DNA of 64,000 bases from Bradyrhizobium quebecense (GCF_013373795.3 NZ_CP088023.1:123266-187265); one strand, 5' to 3'; counted from the stretch's first letter, positions 52,349-62,519 are shown. Notes: a model not told the origin generated them from the letters alone. Numbers and translations: made by a program.

Positions 52349-54136
52349 ATGCGGGCAAACACGAAACTCCTTATTAGCACCGGCAGTCTTTCAATCTTGA
52401 TTGGTCTCATGGCCAACCCGGGGCCCGTAAGCGCCGCCGAACTTATTGACATGGTCGCGTCCCGGCCATGCTCGGCGATCGCGGGTGATCGCGTCGGCGC
52501 CTCCGGCAATTGCAGCGCTTCCGCCGACCACAAGAAACTGGCAGTCACGCTGACGGCAAAGCAGATCGATCTGAACAAATCACCTGGTGACGCCGGCTCT
52601 GTCAGCTTCGATCTGCCCGACGGCGTCACCTTTCCCGGCTCTGAAGCCCGCCGGATTTCGGTCGATGGCTTGATGCTCTACAATGATGCTCTCGCTCCCG
52701 AAGTCTGGCGGGTGAACCCCGGCAGCACGCTCGAGATCAAGCTGGTCAACCACTTAAGCGCCGGCGAAACAGGCTCCACGAACCTTCACACGCACGGGCT
52801 TCTTGTTACGCCAGACCTCGACACCAAGGGCGCAAAGGCCCTCGAGCCGGTCGGCGACACCGTTTACGTTTGCACGATTCCGGAGGGTGAGAGCACGACC
52901 TCGCCGAGCGCCAAGAACTGCGCGGCTCACGGCGCCTACTACGGCAACACAACCTCAGAAATGAATTACCGGATCGCTTTGCCGTCGGATCATCCAGAAG
53001 GCCTGTTTTGGTATCACCCGCACGTCCACATGAATGCGCGCACGCAGGTCGGCGCTGGCCTCTCCGGGCTCATCTTCGTCCAGGGCGCAACCGGCAGCGC
53101 CAGCGGTGGCGCGCGCGTAACAAGCGGCGCTCAGCCAACCGAACGCTTCCTGATGCTGAAGGATCACCAGATCGGTTCGGTCTCGGGAGGCGATCCGGCG
53201 ACCCTCAAAGCCAGCTTCCTGCCGGTCGGAGACCACGATGCCGGGCTTTGCGGCGCCGGAACGACGGTGCGCGGCACCTGCTTCGCCGACGACAAGGGCT
53301 GGCTCTTCACCGTAAACGGCCAAGTTTACCCGCACATCACAGTCAAGTCGGGCGAGCGCGAGATTTGGCGGATCGCCAATACCAGCGCCGACATGACCTA
53401 CGATCTCGCGCTTGTGGCCAAAGACAGCGGCCCTCCGCTACGCATGCAACTCCTAGCGCGCGACGGCATTGCTGCAGCCCAGGAAGGCGCAGATTCCGCC
53501 ATTCTCGTCGAACGTGTGCTTATGATGCCAAGCTCTCGCATCGAGGTGGCCATCGATCGCGTCGCCACCGAAGGCCTGTTCGACAGCGGCAAGCCGCTGG
53601 AAGCGGTGTTGAAGACGTACGGCTATTACACGGGTGGCGACGCCTGGCCGGAGGTCGAGCTTGCGAGCGTGACATTCGAAGCCGCTCCGGCTGCGATCCC
53701 GACGGCGAGGCCACGGGTTGTTCCCCATCACGTGACGGCCGGCGTTCCTTCGGTGACAAAGGCCTTGGAGCCGCTGCGGGTGTCCGCATGGACTCCGTCC
53801 GCGTCGCCAAACACGGCCGCACCGCCCGCGCGTGCGGTTAAGGGAGACGCGCGCGCACCAGGGCCCGACCCGGCTTTCGGCGGCGATCACATGTTGCACG
53901 CCGGTGGCGTCAACGAGCATCCTTTGCCATTGCCCTCCGTCGAAGAGTGCAAACCGCTGCTGCCCGGCGAGGAGCGCCTGATCGTCCTTGCGATCGAAAA
54001 GCCGGACAAAGATCACGAGTGGTTCAAGATAGGCGCAACGCGCGCAAAACGGCGGCAAACTCTGACCAAGTGCAGCGCCTTCTGGCGTCTTGCGACACCA
54101 GCACCCGAAGTGGCTGTCGTGACTTCGCGGTCCTGA
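52349..54136 (+). pseudogene. Multicopper oxidase, C-terminus replaced
   Basis: The gene starts behind AAAGGAGG with a signal peptide (STGSLSILIGLMANPGPVSA). The N-terminal copper motifs are present: HTHG in NLHTHGLLVTPD and HxH in WYHPHVHMNA. The cupredoxin middle domain follows (LFTVNGQVYPHITVKSGE). The sequence is normal to about KDHEWFKIGA (54032), then runs into a tyrosine recombinase gene read in another frame. The C-terminal cupredoxin domain with the remaining ligands (HPxHxH and HCHxxxH) is lost, so no type 1 copper site can form. It follows the phosphoesterase gene by 16 bases. Confidence 0.85.
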
Positions 54137-54612
54137 CCATGCTTGTTCGCCTGGGCTTGCGGGCAGGCGAAGTCGCCAAACTGCAACTTGAGCACATCGA
54201 TTGGCGAGCCGGCGAGATCGTGATTGCCCACAGCAAAGGCAATCGCACCGAACGATTGCCATTGCCAGCGGATGTCGGCGAAGCAATTGCGGCTTACTTG
54301 CGTCACGGCCGTCCCGCAAGCACGCAAGGCCGCACAGTGTTTGTACGGATCACAGCTCCGCATCATGCTCTCACCACTGGCGCGGTAACGCAGATTGTTC
54401 GCCACGCTGGCGAACGGTGCGGCTTTGAACCGATCCATGCTCACCGGCTGCGTCACACCGCGGCGACTCTGATGCTACGCGGCGGGGCATCGCTGCCCGA
54501 GATCGGACAACTTCTGCGTCACCGCAACGCTATCACGACATCGATTTACGCCAAGGTCGATCGCGATGCTCTGCGATCGATCGCCCGCCCTTGGCCGGGA
54601 GACGTCGCATGA
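54040..54612 (+). pseudogene. ritA: Tyrosine recombinase RitA, N-terminally truncated
   Basis: The catalytic domain remains: QVQRLLASCDTSTRSGCRDF, then LTMLVRLGLRAGEVAKLQLE with the first Arg, HAHRLRHTAATLMLRG with HxLR, and LLRHRNAITTSIYAKVDRD with the Tyr. About 200 N-terminal residues that the first recombinase of such trios normally has are missing, replaced by the multicopper oxidase gene. The stop overlaps the next gene (ATGA). It is the first member of a recombinases-in-trio element. Confidence 0.8.
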
Positions 54613-55532
54613 ACGCTCTCCGCAAGGCTCTCGTAGACTATTTTGCGGTTCGCCGCGCCCTCGGCTTTAAGCTCTATCGAGCCGAGAAACTCCTCGGTCA
54701 GTTTCTCACCTTCGTCGAGGATCGCGGCGAAGACCATCTAACAACCAAGACGGCGCTCGCTTGGGCGGCACTCCCTCAGGGCGGTCGAACCTGGGCGTTT
54801 GCCCGACTTTCCGTTGTTCGCCGCTTCGCCAATCACCTGCGCGGGATCGATCCCGCGACCGAGGTGCCCCCGACCCACTTGCTGGTGCAGCAAAAAGGCC
54901 GAGCCACCCCCTACCTATACTCGGAGGCGGATATCGCGGCCCTCCTCGCCGCAGCCGGGACGCTGCGGACGCCGCACCGAGTGGCGACATTTCGGACATT
55001 GATCGCTCTGCTTGCAGTGACCGGAATGCGGGTTGGGGAAGCGATCGGCCTCGACCGCGACGATTTTGACTCCGTCGTTGGACTACTCACCATTCGGAAC
55101 GCAAAGTTCGCCAAGTCTCGCCAATTGCCGCTGCATCCGAGCACCGTGGCTGCACTGGTTGATTATCTGCGTCGAGACGACCGTCCGGCAAACTCGTCGA
55201 ATACGCCCGCACTGCTGGTCACTACGGTTGGCACCAGGTTCGGCTACATGGGCGTCCAGCCTGTCTTTCGTCAAATTGTGGAGGTCGCCGGCCTCAAGCC
55301 GCGCTCTGCCTCATGCCGTCCGAGGCTGCATGACCTGCGGCATGGATTTGCCGTCAACACCATCCTTGATGGATATCGAGATGGCCGGGAGCCGGGGAAC
55401 CGGATCGCGTTGTTGTCGACCTACCTCGGCCACGTCGATCCTGTCAGCACATACTGGTATCTTTCAGCTGCGCCGGAGTTGCTGACGCTGGTTGGTGATC
55501 GTTTGGAGCGGCACCTCGGAGGTGCCGCATGA
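54609..55532 (+). CDS. ritB: Tyrosine recombinase RitB
   Basis: The intact 307-residue protein begins MNALRKALVDYFAVRRALGF. The catalytic motifs are LIALLAVTGMRVGEAIGLDR, RLHDLRHGFAVNTILDG and YLGHVDPVSTYWYLSAAPEL. Its start overlaps the ritA stop and its stop overlaps the ritC start, both as ATGA. This tight three-gene overlap of distinct tyrosine recombinases is the defining feature of RIT elements. Confidence 0.85.
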   Translation: MNALRKALVDYFAVRRALGFKLYRAEKLLGQFLTFVEDRGEDHLTTKTALAWAALPQGGRTWAFARLSVVRRFANHLRGIDPATEVPPTHLLVQQKGRATPYLYSEADIAALLAAAGTLRTPHRVATFRTLIALLAVTGMRVGEAIGLDRDDFDSVVGLLTIRNAKFAKSRQLPLHPSTVAALVDYLRRDDRPANSSNTPALLVTTVGTRFGYMGVQPVFRQIVEVAGLKPRSASCRPRLHDLRHGFAVNTILDGYRDGREPGNRIALLSTYLGHVDPVSTYWYLSAAPELLTLVGDRLERHLGGAA

Positions 55533-56518
55533 CCGCACTTGCCCCAACCCTGCAAGCGTTCTTCACGGAACGCCTGATCCGCCAGCGCCAGGCTAGTCCC
55601 CATACACTTGCGGCCTACCGGGACACGCTGCGGCTGCTGCTGATCTTCGCGTCCGAGAGGAAAGACGTCGAACCATCGAAGCTAGACATCGACGATCTTG
55701 ATGCGCCGCTCATCGGCGCCTTCCTCGACCATCTTGAGAAGCAGCGGGAGAATAGTGCGCGCACTCGCAACGCTCGACTCGCCGCCGTCCGTTCGCTGTT
55801 CCGGTACGCAGCGCTTCGACATCCCGAGCATGCCGCCATAATCGAACGCGTGCTTGCCATTCCGCGCAAGCGTTTCGACCGGAGGATCGTCACTTTCCTG
55901 ATCGAACCGGAACTCGATGCGCTGTTCCGCGCACCCGACCGCTCGACCTGGACCGGGCGGCGCGACCATACCTTGCTTACGCTCGCGGCCCAAACGGGCC
56001 TGCGTGCGTCAGAATTGATCGGCCTTCGCCTCAGCGATGTTCATCTCGGCACTGGCGCCCACGTCAGTTGCATGGGGAAAGGACGGAAGTTGCGGATCAC
56101 ACCGATTACCTCGGGCATGGCCGCCCTCCTGCGTGTTTGGCTCGCCGAGCGCGCCGGTCAGCCGGCGGAGCCACTTTTCGTCACCCGATCGGGGACGTCA
56201 CTGAGCCGTGACGCCGTCGAACATCGGCTCGCCAAATACGTTCAGATCGCCACCCGCGCCTGTCCGTCGTTGGGACAGAAAACCATCAGCATGCATGTGT
56301 TGCGTCATAGCGCCGCGATGCGATTGCTTCGGGCGGGAATTGAAACTTCGGTGATTGCACTTTGGCTCGGCCATGAGCAGGTCGAAACCACCCACATCTA
56401 CCTACACGCTGATATGGGAATCAAGGAACGCGCACTGGCCGCGACAGCTCCAGCGGTAGCCACTCCCGGTCGTTTTCGACCGAATGACAAGCTTCTCTCA
56501 TTTCTGGAGGCACTGTGA
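55529..56518 (+). CDS. ritC: Tyrosine recombinase RitC
   Basis: The intact 329-residue protein begins MTALAPTLQAFFTERLIRQR. Its SAM-like domain (ASPHTLAAYRDTLRLLLIFA) is followed by LTLAAQTGLRASELIGLRLS, HVLRHSAAMRLLRAGIE and WLGHEQVETTHIYLHADMGI, giving the full R-HxxR-H-Y set. It is the third gene of the trio. Terminal repeats of the element lie right after its stop. Confidence 0.85.
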   Translation: MTALAPTLQAFFTERLIRQRQASPHTLAAYRDTLRLLLIFASERKDVEPSKLDIDDLDAPLIGAFLDHLEKQRENSARTRNARLAAVRSLFRYAALRHPEHAAIIERVLAIPRKRFDRRIVTFLIEPELDALFRAPDRSTWTGRRDHTLLTLAAQTGLRASELIGLRLSDVHLGTGAHVSCMGKGRKLRITPITSGMAALLRVWLAERAGQPAEPLFVTRSGTSLSRDAVEHRLAKYVQIATRACPSLGQKTISMHVLRHSAAMRLLRAGIETSVIALWLGHEQVETTHIYLHADMGIKERALAATAPAVATPGRFRPNDKLLSFLEAL

Positions 56519-56602
56519 TTATGCCGACTCCAAAGCAGCGATCGCCACCGTCAGAGCCCGTCCTGAGCCAATGGTCGGCATAATCCAGAAGTCGGCATAA
56601 TC
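56517..56602. repeat. Right terminus of the RIT element: three copies of a 12-base motif
   Basis: GATTATGCCGAC at 56517-56528 is followed by its reverse complement GTCGGCATAATC at 56574-56585 and again at 56591-56602. The element ends there, as the next bases belong to an SRAP gene. The inverted and repeated layout is what the recombinases would bind. Confidence 0.7.
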
Positions 56603-57324
56603 TCTACTCGATCACCACCAACCAGGCCGCCATCAGCGCGCTGTTCCGCGTCGTCAACCGGTATGTCGGCAACCTCGCGCCGATGCCCGGCGTATTTCCG
56701 GACTACAAGGCGCCGATCATCCGGACGGGCGCCGAGGGGCGCGAGGTTGCGACCGCGCGGTGGGGCATGCCGTCGTCGTCGAAGGCGCTGATGGACGCCA
56801 CCAAGAAGCGCGCGGAGAAGCTGCAAGCCAAGGGCAAGGCGGTCGACTTCAAGGAATTGCTCCGGATGGAGCCGGATTCGGGAACCACCAACATCCGCAA
56901 CGTAAAGTCCAAGCACTGGACGCGATGGCTGGGTCCGGAGCACCGCTGCGTGGTGCCGTTCAACTCGTTCAGCGAGTTCAACAAGGCCGAGGGCGGCGAC
57001 ATCTGGTTCGCGCTCGACGAGACCCGCCCGCTCGCCTGCTTCGCCGGCATCTGGACCAACTGGACGTCGGTGCGGAAGGTCAAGGAGGGCGAGACCGTCA
57101 ACGACCTCTACGCCTTCCTTACGACGGAGCCGAACGCCGAGGTCGGCGCCATCCATCCGAAGGCGATGCCGGTGATCCTGACAACGCCCGACGAGGTAGA
57201 GACCTGGATGACCGCGCCGGCCGACGAAGCGCTGAAGCTGCAGCGCCCGCTGCCGGACGGGGCGCTGCGGATCGTCGCGCGGGGCGTGAAGGAAGATCCA
57301 TCAAACCCGATCGTGCCCGGATGA
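56603..57324 (+). pseudogene. SRAP (HMCES/YedK-like) gene lacking its start and catalytic Cys
   Basis: The body is complete: SITTNQAAISALFRVVNRYV, APIIRTGAEGREVATARWGM, IRNVKSKHWTRWLGPEHRCV with the conserved region before the active site, and HPKAMPVILTTPDEVETWMT. Family members begin Met-Cys-Asn-Leu-Tyr-Ser; here LYSITT is preceded by the RIT terminus, so Met1 and the catalytic Cys2 are gone. The protein normally crosslinks to abasic sites in single-stranded DNA. The RIT insertion separated it from its start. Confidence 0.85.
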
Positions 57325-57644
57325 TCAGCATCTCGAAAGCCGGCAGCATGCGGTCACCGGTCATCATCGTGGTGGTCGAGCTGGCGAATGCCTTCCGCTA
57401 ACAAGCGGAGGCTCCGTGAACGACGAATCCCCGACAAGATGGCTCGATCCGATCTCCGAAAGCGCGTTACCGTCGAAATCCCACACTCGTCGTTGACCTG
57501 CGGGGATGTAGGTTGCTACCGAGAGAGTCCGCAACCATTGTTTCCGCCGATGCCAACCCCCGCCACCGAACAGCAGAAATGGCTCGACGAAGTCCGGCGC
57601 GCGCTGGAATTCGCTGAGGAGAACGTCGGAGCCGACATCGTGGC
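57325..57644 (+). pseudogene. Orphan frame interrupted by IS21
   Basis: An open frame from 57388 includes, near its end, TEQQKWLDEVRRALEFAEEN and VGADIVAV, and runs into the IS21 terminus at 57645. The helical segment is protein-like but I do not recognise it. It is probably the start of a gene cut by the IS. Confidence 0.35.
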
Positions 57645-57646
57645 TG

Positions 57647-58510
57647 TCAATCGGCGTTCGACTGGGACCCCCTATCGGCATCCAAAAGGGACCCCTTTGA
57701 TCGGCGTGCTCTGCTGGTAGCGCTCGGGTCGTCGGAGCTGGTCGGGGTTGCGGAGACGGCGCGAGCGCGGGTTGTTTGAACATCGTCGCGGCTTTTGAAT
57801 CGCCAGCTGTCGTTGCCGGTCTCGACGATGTCGCAGTGATGGGTCAATCGGTCGAGTAGCGCGGTGGTCATTTTGGCATCACCGAACACACTGGGCCATT
57901 CGCCGAACGCAAGATTGGTGGTGACAATGATGGAGGTGCGCTCGTAGAGCCGGCTGATGAGATGGAACAGGAGCTGACCGCCGGATTGCGCGAACGGCAG
58001 ATAGCCCAGCTCGTCGAGAACGATGAAGTCCATGCGGGTCAGATGCTCGGCGAGCCGTCCCTGCCGACCGTTGCGGGTCTCGGTCTCGAGCCGGTTGACG
58101 AGGTCGACGACGTTGTAGAAGCGTCCTCTGGCGCCATCGCGGATGCAACTTCTGGCGATGGCAATGGCCAGGTGGGTTTTGCCTGTACCGGTGCCGCCAA
58201 CCAGCACGACGTTGCGTTGTTGGGCGATGAAGCCGCCGCCAGCGAGATCATTGACGAGAGTCTGATTGATCGGCGTGCCGTCGAACTGGAAGTCGGCGAT
58301 GTCCTTGGCGAGCGGCAGCTTGGCAATGGTGAGCTGGTATTTGATCGACCTGGCTTGCTTCTCGTTGATCTCGGCGTTGAGCAGGTCGCCGACAATGCGT
58401 TGAGGCTCGTGCTGGCGCTTGACGGCAGTTGCCATGATCTCGTCGAAGGCAGCCTTCATGCCGTAGAGCTTAAGTTCGCCCATGAGGTCGAAGATTTGGG
58501 TTCGTTCCAT
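57647..58510 (-). CDS. istB: IS21 transposition helper ATPase IstB
   Basis: The 287-residue protein starts at the ATG at 58510, overlapping the istA stop (TGATG). Motifs of the DnaC/DnaA-like AAA+ helper are present: Walker [19 protein letters not shown], Walker [19 protein letters not shown] and sensor [19 protein letters not shown]. The C-terminal tail reads through the IS terminus ([15 protein letters not shown]) and contains the hairpin sequence shared with the IS110 tails at 2183 and 4667. Intact. Confidence 0.9.
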   Translation of the reverse strand: MERTQIFDLMGELKLYGMKAAFDEIMATAVKRQHEPQRIVGDLLNAEINEKQARSIKYQLTIAKLPLAKDIADFQFDGTPINQTLVNDLAGGGFIAQQRNVVLVGGTGTGKTHLAIAIARSCIRDGARGRFYNVVDLVNRLETETRNGRQGRLAEHLTRMDFIVLDELGYLPFAQSGGQLLFHLISRLYERTSIIVTTNLAFGEWPSVFGDAKMTTALLDRLTHHCDIVETGNDSWRFKSRDDVQTTRARAVSATPTSSDDPSATSRARRSKGSLLDADRGSQSNAD

Positions 58511-60027
58511 CAGATGGTCCTCCGGAGGTTGTCGTAGCGGGCACAATCGGCGATCGGTGCATGACGGAGCGTCAGTGCGGCCGGCGTCATGATGTTGGCC
58601 GGTGGGGCGGGTTCACGTTGACGGGCCAGGATATTGAGAACGACATCGGCGGAATGGACGCTGTGACTGAGCGCTTCGGCACAAGCCGCTTCCACCGCGG
58701 ACAGACCGTCAGTCAGCACCGCGGTGAGGATGTCGACCATCTGCCGATTGCCATCGTCGGTGCTGGCCAGCTTGCGCCGGATCCGCTCGATCGCGGCCGG
58801 CAGCACCCAGTCTTTGAAGGGAGCACCGTTGCGCAAGGCGCCGGGTTTGCGGGCGAGCACCGGCACATAATGCCAGGGGTCGTAGACGGTATCGCCGCGG
58901 CCAAAGGATCGCGGGTGCTCGGCAACGATACGTCCATCCTGACGGATCACGATGCGATCGGCATAGGCTTGAACCTCGACCGGTCGTCCGACTGCACTGG
59001 CTGCGACCGAGTACTTGTTGTTGTCGAAGCGCACCAGGCAGGTCTTCGAGACCGATGCTGTCACCGCATGGAAGCCGTCGAAGCGGCCGGCATAGGGAAC
59101 GAGTTTGGGGCGTTCGGCTTCGAACACGTCCCAGATCGTCTGATCGACCAGCTCCGGATGGCGATGAGCCTTGGCGTAGGCGATGCACTTGTCGAGCAGC
59201 CAGGCGTTTAACTCGTCGAGGTTTTTGAACCGCAGCCGCGGCGTGAAGAGGCGCTCCCGGACCAGCCCGACCTGGTTCTCGACCTGCCCCTTCTCCCAGC
59301 CCGACGCTGGCGTACAGGCGACCGGATCGACCAGATAGTGGCTGCACATCTGCAGGAAGCGGCGATTGTAGAGACGGCCTTTACCGACAAAGATCGTCTC
59401 CACCGCGGTCTTCATGTTGTCGTAGATGCCGCGGGTGCAGGTGCCTTTGAACAGGGCGAATGCCCGGTCGTGGGCGTCGAACACCATCTCCTGCGTCTCC
59501 CGCGGATAGGCCCGCACGAACAGCATGCGACTGTGACAGAGCCGAACATGAGCAGCCTTCACCATCACCGTGGTGCCGCTCAGCAGGACCACCTCGTGGC
59601 TCCAGTCGAACTGGTAGGCTTCGCCTGGTGCAAAGCTCAGCGGCACATAAGCCGACGCTGTCGAGGTGCCGCGTTCCTTGGTCCACCGTCGGGCGTATCG
59701 ACGAACCGCATCATAGCCGCCGGCATAACCCAGGCCGCGGAGTTCCTCGAATAGCCGGATCAGCGTCAGCCGTTCCCGCGCCGCCTTGCTCTCATTCCCT
59801 GCCAGCAACCGATCAAGCTCGGCACTCCAGGCACCCATCTTCGGGAGCGGCTGCGTCTCGCGCTCGTACCGGAACTCCGTCGCTTGAGAACGAATGACCT
59901 TGCGAACCACCTTCCGCGATACGCCAAGTTCTCGGCAGATCGCCTTGATCGGACGACCATCAACAAAGTAGGCGCGACGGATCTTACCAATCGTCTCCAC
60001 CACCAGCATCCCAACCTCGGCTTCCAT
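58510..60027 (-). CDS. istA: IS21 transposase IstA
   Basis: The 505-residue protein is full length. A helix-turn-helix ([20 protein letters not shown]) is followed by the DDE core: [20 protein letters not shown] with the first Asp, [20 protein letters not shown] with the second, and [19 protein letters not shown] with the Glu. The C-terminal beta-barrel region follows. It works with IstB. The frame is intact, so this element could be active. Confidence 0.9.
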   Translation of the reverse strand: MEAEVGMLVVETIGKIRRAYFVDGRPIKAICRELGVSRKVVRKVIRSQATEFRYERETQPLPKMGAWSAELDRLLAGNESKAARERLTLIRLFEELRGLGYAGGYDAVRRYARRWTKERGTSTASAYVPLSFAPGEAYQFDWSHEVVLLSGTTVMVKAAHVRLCHSRMLFVRAYPRETQEMVFDAHDRAFALFKGTCTRGIYDNMKTAVETIFVGKGRLYNRRFLQMCSHYLVDPVACTPASGWEKGQVENQVGLVRERLFTPRLRFKNLDELNAWLLDKCIAYAKAHRHPELVDQTIWDVFEAERPKLVPYAGRFDGFHAVTASVSKTCLVRFDNNKYSVAASAVGRPVEVQAYADRIVIRQDGRIVAEHPRSFGRGDTVYDPWHYVPVLARKPGALRNGAPFKDWVLPAAIERIRRKLASTDDGNRQMVDILTAVLTDGLSAVEAACAEALSHSVHSADVVLNILARQREPAPPANIMTPAALTLRHAPIADCARYDNLRRTI

Positions 60028-60121
60028 GACTCGATGGAAGCCACTGTGGACCCTTATCCCGGGGTCCCGATTGGATGCCGATCACCCCGAAACGGGGGTC
60101 CTTATTCCATGCCGAAACACA

Positions 60122-60721
60122 GAAGCCCTGGTTCCAGTGTTCGCGCAGTCGATGGGCCGGCCGCTGGACGAACTCGGGATCACAGTCTGCAACGTAGCGG
60201 GCGTCAACTTCAGCCCTTACGTCAAGCTCGCTGAGTCCTTAAGCCTGCCTTATGCCGTGATCACCGATTGGGATCCGCTGGACGGATCGAAACCACCGTT
60301 GGGCCGAAAACGGACGATCGCTCTTTGGCAAGACATGCTCGAGGTGCGTCGGCAACCCGAGCTGACACCGGTTCAACTTGCGGAGTTCGAGACCAAAACC
60401 TTTGCTGAGTTCGCGCCGGCAGCGGCCAATTCGGGCGTCTTCCTGAACGATCGGACTTTCGAGGTGTCGATCGCCAGCACGCCAGCGCTTCTGCATCCGC
60501 TCCTCGACATTCTCGACCAACAGGGATTCGGTTCGACGCGAACAAACCGGATTGCCGCTTGGCGCGCCGGCACGTCAGCGGTGGATCCGACGCAGCTGCT
60601 CGCCATGATCGCCGATATCGGCAAGGGTCGATTGGGCTCGAGATTGAGCAGGAAGATGATCGGTCTTCCTCCGCCGCAGTACATCGCCGACGCGATCACG
60701 AACGTGGCCAACCGTGTCTGA
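60122..60721 (+). pseudogene. Gabija GajA-like nuclease, C-terminal (TOPRIM) fragment
   Basis: The frame reads NTEALVPVFAQSMGRPLDEL, then GITVCNVAGVNFSPYVKLAE and LPYAVITDWDPLDGSK with a TOPRIM-type acidic pair, ending IADAITNVANRV at 60721. This is the OLD-family TOPRIM end of GajA. The ABC ATPase half and the first TOPRIM Glu strand have been removed at the IS21 boundary. The stop overlaps the start of a UvrD-like helicase gene, the gajA-gajB arrangement. Confidence 0.7.
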
Positions 60722-61454
60722 TCCCCGCCGTCTTGTCGGAGCGCTCAAGGAACTCGAGGGCAACCCCGAGCAGCTCGCCGCCGCGCGCGAAACCGGGCAC
60801 TGCGTGGTCTTGGCCGGCCCGGGCAGCGGCAAGACCAAGACCCTCACGACCGCCATGGCTCGGGCCCTGGTGGAGCACGTAGTCGATCCCCGCGGCGTGG
60901 CCTGCATCACCTACAGCAACGAGTGCGTCGCCGAGCTTGAGGCCCGTCTGTCGACGCTCGGAATTGGCCCGGGCAACCGCGCTTTCATCGGTACGGTCCA
61001 CGGGTTCGCGTTGAGCCAGGTCATCTCGCCCTATGCGCGCTGCGTTCCGGTCGGCCTACCCGCGGACTTCAAAGTCGCGACGCGGGCGCAATCACGCGCC
61101 GCTGTGGAAGCAGCCCATGCCGCCGTGATCGGTGGCGCCGAAGATCCGCATCGGCGCTGGCAGTTCGCCGTCGAGAAGCGGCGACGCGACGTCGATCGCA
61201 GCCGGCCGGAATGGAGGGGGCAGAATCCCGAACTGGCGAACTTCATCGAGGCCTACGAAGCGGAACTGCGAAATCGAGGGCTCATCGACTACGACGATAT
61301 GGTGCAGGCTAGAACTTCGCGAATGTGGCGCATGGACAGTCTTTCTGTCGGCATCTCGATCCTCTGCGGTTGGCAAAAGACCGAGCTACCCCGGTTGCAG
61401 ACTGTCAGCGGTGGACGCCTCCTGGTTGTCCCCGATCATGATCGCTGGAAATAG
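60714..61454 (+). pseudogene. Gabija GajB-like UvrD-type helicase, N-terminal fragment
   Basis: The ATG at 60714 overlaps the end of the nuclease gene. The protein starts MSDPRRLVGALKELEGNPEQ and contains Walker A VVLAGPGSGKTKTLTTAMAR, motif Ia ACITYSNECVAELEARLSTL and FIGTVHGFALSQVISPYARC, then LRNRGLIDYDDMVQA, where homology stops (61308). The last 45 codons are foreign. The helicase lacks motif II onward and cannot work. In Gabija, GajB senses nucleotide depletion products and acts with GajA against phage. Confidence 0.75.
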
Positions 61455-61542
61455 CGATCACGATCGGCTGGAAACCATGATCACGTTGCTCTGGAATGGG
61501 TGATCACGATGGCCTGGAATCGGTGATCACGATCGGCTGGAA
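61434..61542. repeat. Five tandem 22-23 base repeats
   Basis: Units begin at 61434, 61456, 61479, 61502 and 61525 with the consensus GATCACGATCGGCTGGAA plus four or five variable bases. They sit between the broken gajB and the broken IS66 tnpC. Repeated GATCACGAT..CTGGAA blocks resemble the multiple terminal repeats of an IS21-type element, here left without its genes. Confidence 0.7.
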
Positions 61543-61726
61543 CGCGCAGCAGCTCAAGATGCGCAATCAGCGCCGCGTTATCCGACAGCTCCGCCAGAGC
61601 ATTTGCGGCTTGCGCCTGCCAGCTGGCCGCCTTCACCTCGGCGTTCTGCCGCGCTCCGCGCTCGGCCTGCAGCGCCGCCAGGGCACTGACAAGGTCCGAA
61701 GGAAGATCGTCCGGCTTCGAGATCAT
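61543..61726 (-). pseudogene. IS66-family transposase TnpC, N-terminal fragment
   Basis: It begins MISKPDDLPSDLVSALAALQ at 61726 and continues QAQAANALAELSDNAALIAH, the coiled N-terminal segment of IS66 TnpC with the zinc-finger and DDE parts missing. Sequence breaks at the tandem repeats near 61542. tnpA and tnpB precede it in the usual order. Confidence 0.7.
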
Positions 61727-61770
61727 GAAGCCATTGAATCAGATCGCGGTCGAGATGCAAACAAAAACGC

Positions 61771-62118
61771 CTAGCCGATGCGCATCGGACGCTGGGTTTC
61801 CTCAGGATTGCGCCAGTCGATGCCGGACAAAAGATAGGAGAGCTGCGTCTGCGAGATCGCCACCGGTTCGCCGGCTACCGATGGCCAGATGAACCTTCCC
61901 CTCTCGAGCCTTTTGGTAAACAGGCATGCTCCCTGGCCATCGTGCCAAATGACTTTCAAAAGATCGCCGCGTTTGCCCCTGAAGCAGAAAAGACCGCCGC
62001 CCATGGCGTCGCGCTTGAGCACATCCTGCACGCGCAGAGCCAGGCTCGGAAAACCACACCGCATGTCCCTATGGCCCGTCGCCAGCCATACGCGCACGCC
62101 CGTCGGGATCGGGATCAA
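61771..62118 (-). CDS. tnpB: IS66-family protein TnpB
   Basis: The 115-residue protein starts MIPIPTGVRVWLATGHRDMR and has the family motifs GFPSLALRVQDVLKRDAMGG, LFCFRGKRGDLLKVIWHDGQ and LFTKRLERGRFIWP. It is the intact second gene of an IS66 element (accessory protein, molecular role unclear). Its start overlaps the tnpA stop. With tnpC truncated the element cannot transpose itself. Confidence 0.9.
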   Translation of the reverse strand: MIPIPTGVRVWLATGHRDMRCGFPSLALRVQDVLKRDAMGGGLFCFRGKRGDLLKVIWHDGQGACLFTKRLERGRFIWPSVAGEPVAISQTQLSYLLSGIDWRNPEETQRPMRIG

Positions 62119-62519
62119 CGTAGTGTCTCCAGCCCTCGCATGATCCGTAGCAAAACCGCGACATCGACGTTGTGGTCCACGATCACGCGTCGGCCATTCG
62201 CGGCCACGATCTCCAAAGTACCCGTCGCCGCCAGTGCGGCAGGCTCTGTTGTCGTCGATTGGATATCCGGCACAATCTGGGCTGGCACAAATCCATCAAC
62301 CTGACAGCCGCCAAGCTGTCCTTCGCGATAGGCCTTCCGCCACGAAAACAGAAGCTGTTTCGCAACCCCATGGTGCCGCGCTGTCGCCGACACCAGGCGC
62401 GGAGCCGAAAAGCTTTCCTCGACGATCCGGAGTTTCTCCGCCTCCGACCAGCGCCGACGCCGGCCAGTCTCCACAATCTCAAGACGGCTCACTTGGCGAC
62501 TATCAGTAAGGATATCCAT
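62115..62519 (-). CDS. tnpA: IS66-family protein TnpA
   Basis: The 134-residue protein has a helix-turn-helix (RRRRWSEAEKLRIVEESFSA, SATARHHGVAKQLLFSWRKA) and the C-terminal pattern GTLEIVAANGRRVIVDHNVD then VLLRIMRGLETLR, all typical of IS66 OrfA. It is intact. The IS right end is probably near 62560. Confidence 0.9.
   Translation of the reverse strand: MDILTDSRQVSRLEIVETGRRRRWSEAEKLRIVEESFSAPRLVSATARHHGVAKQLLFSWRKAYREGQLGGCQVDGFVPAQIVPDIQSTTTEPAALAATGTLEIVAANGRRVIVDHNVDVAVLLRIMRGLETLR

Larger units (their letters stand above)
57645..60121 (-). mobile_element. IS21-family insertion sequence (about 2.48 kb)
   Basis: The ends start TGT and finish ACA, with related inner repeats: left CGACTGGGACCCCCTATCGG and AAAAGGGACCCC, right (inward) AAGGACCCCCGTTTC and AATCGGGACCCC. 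They enclose istA and istB in the usual order. No target duplication was seen. Confidence 0.8.

Noticed and set aside
61434..61542. CRISPR array
   Set aside because: The units are contiguous without spacers, and no cas genes are present. It is a tandem repeat.
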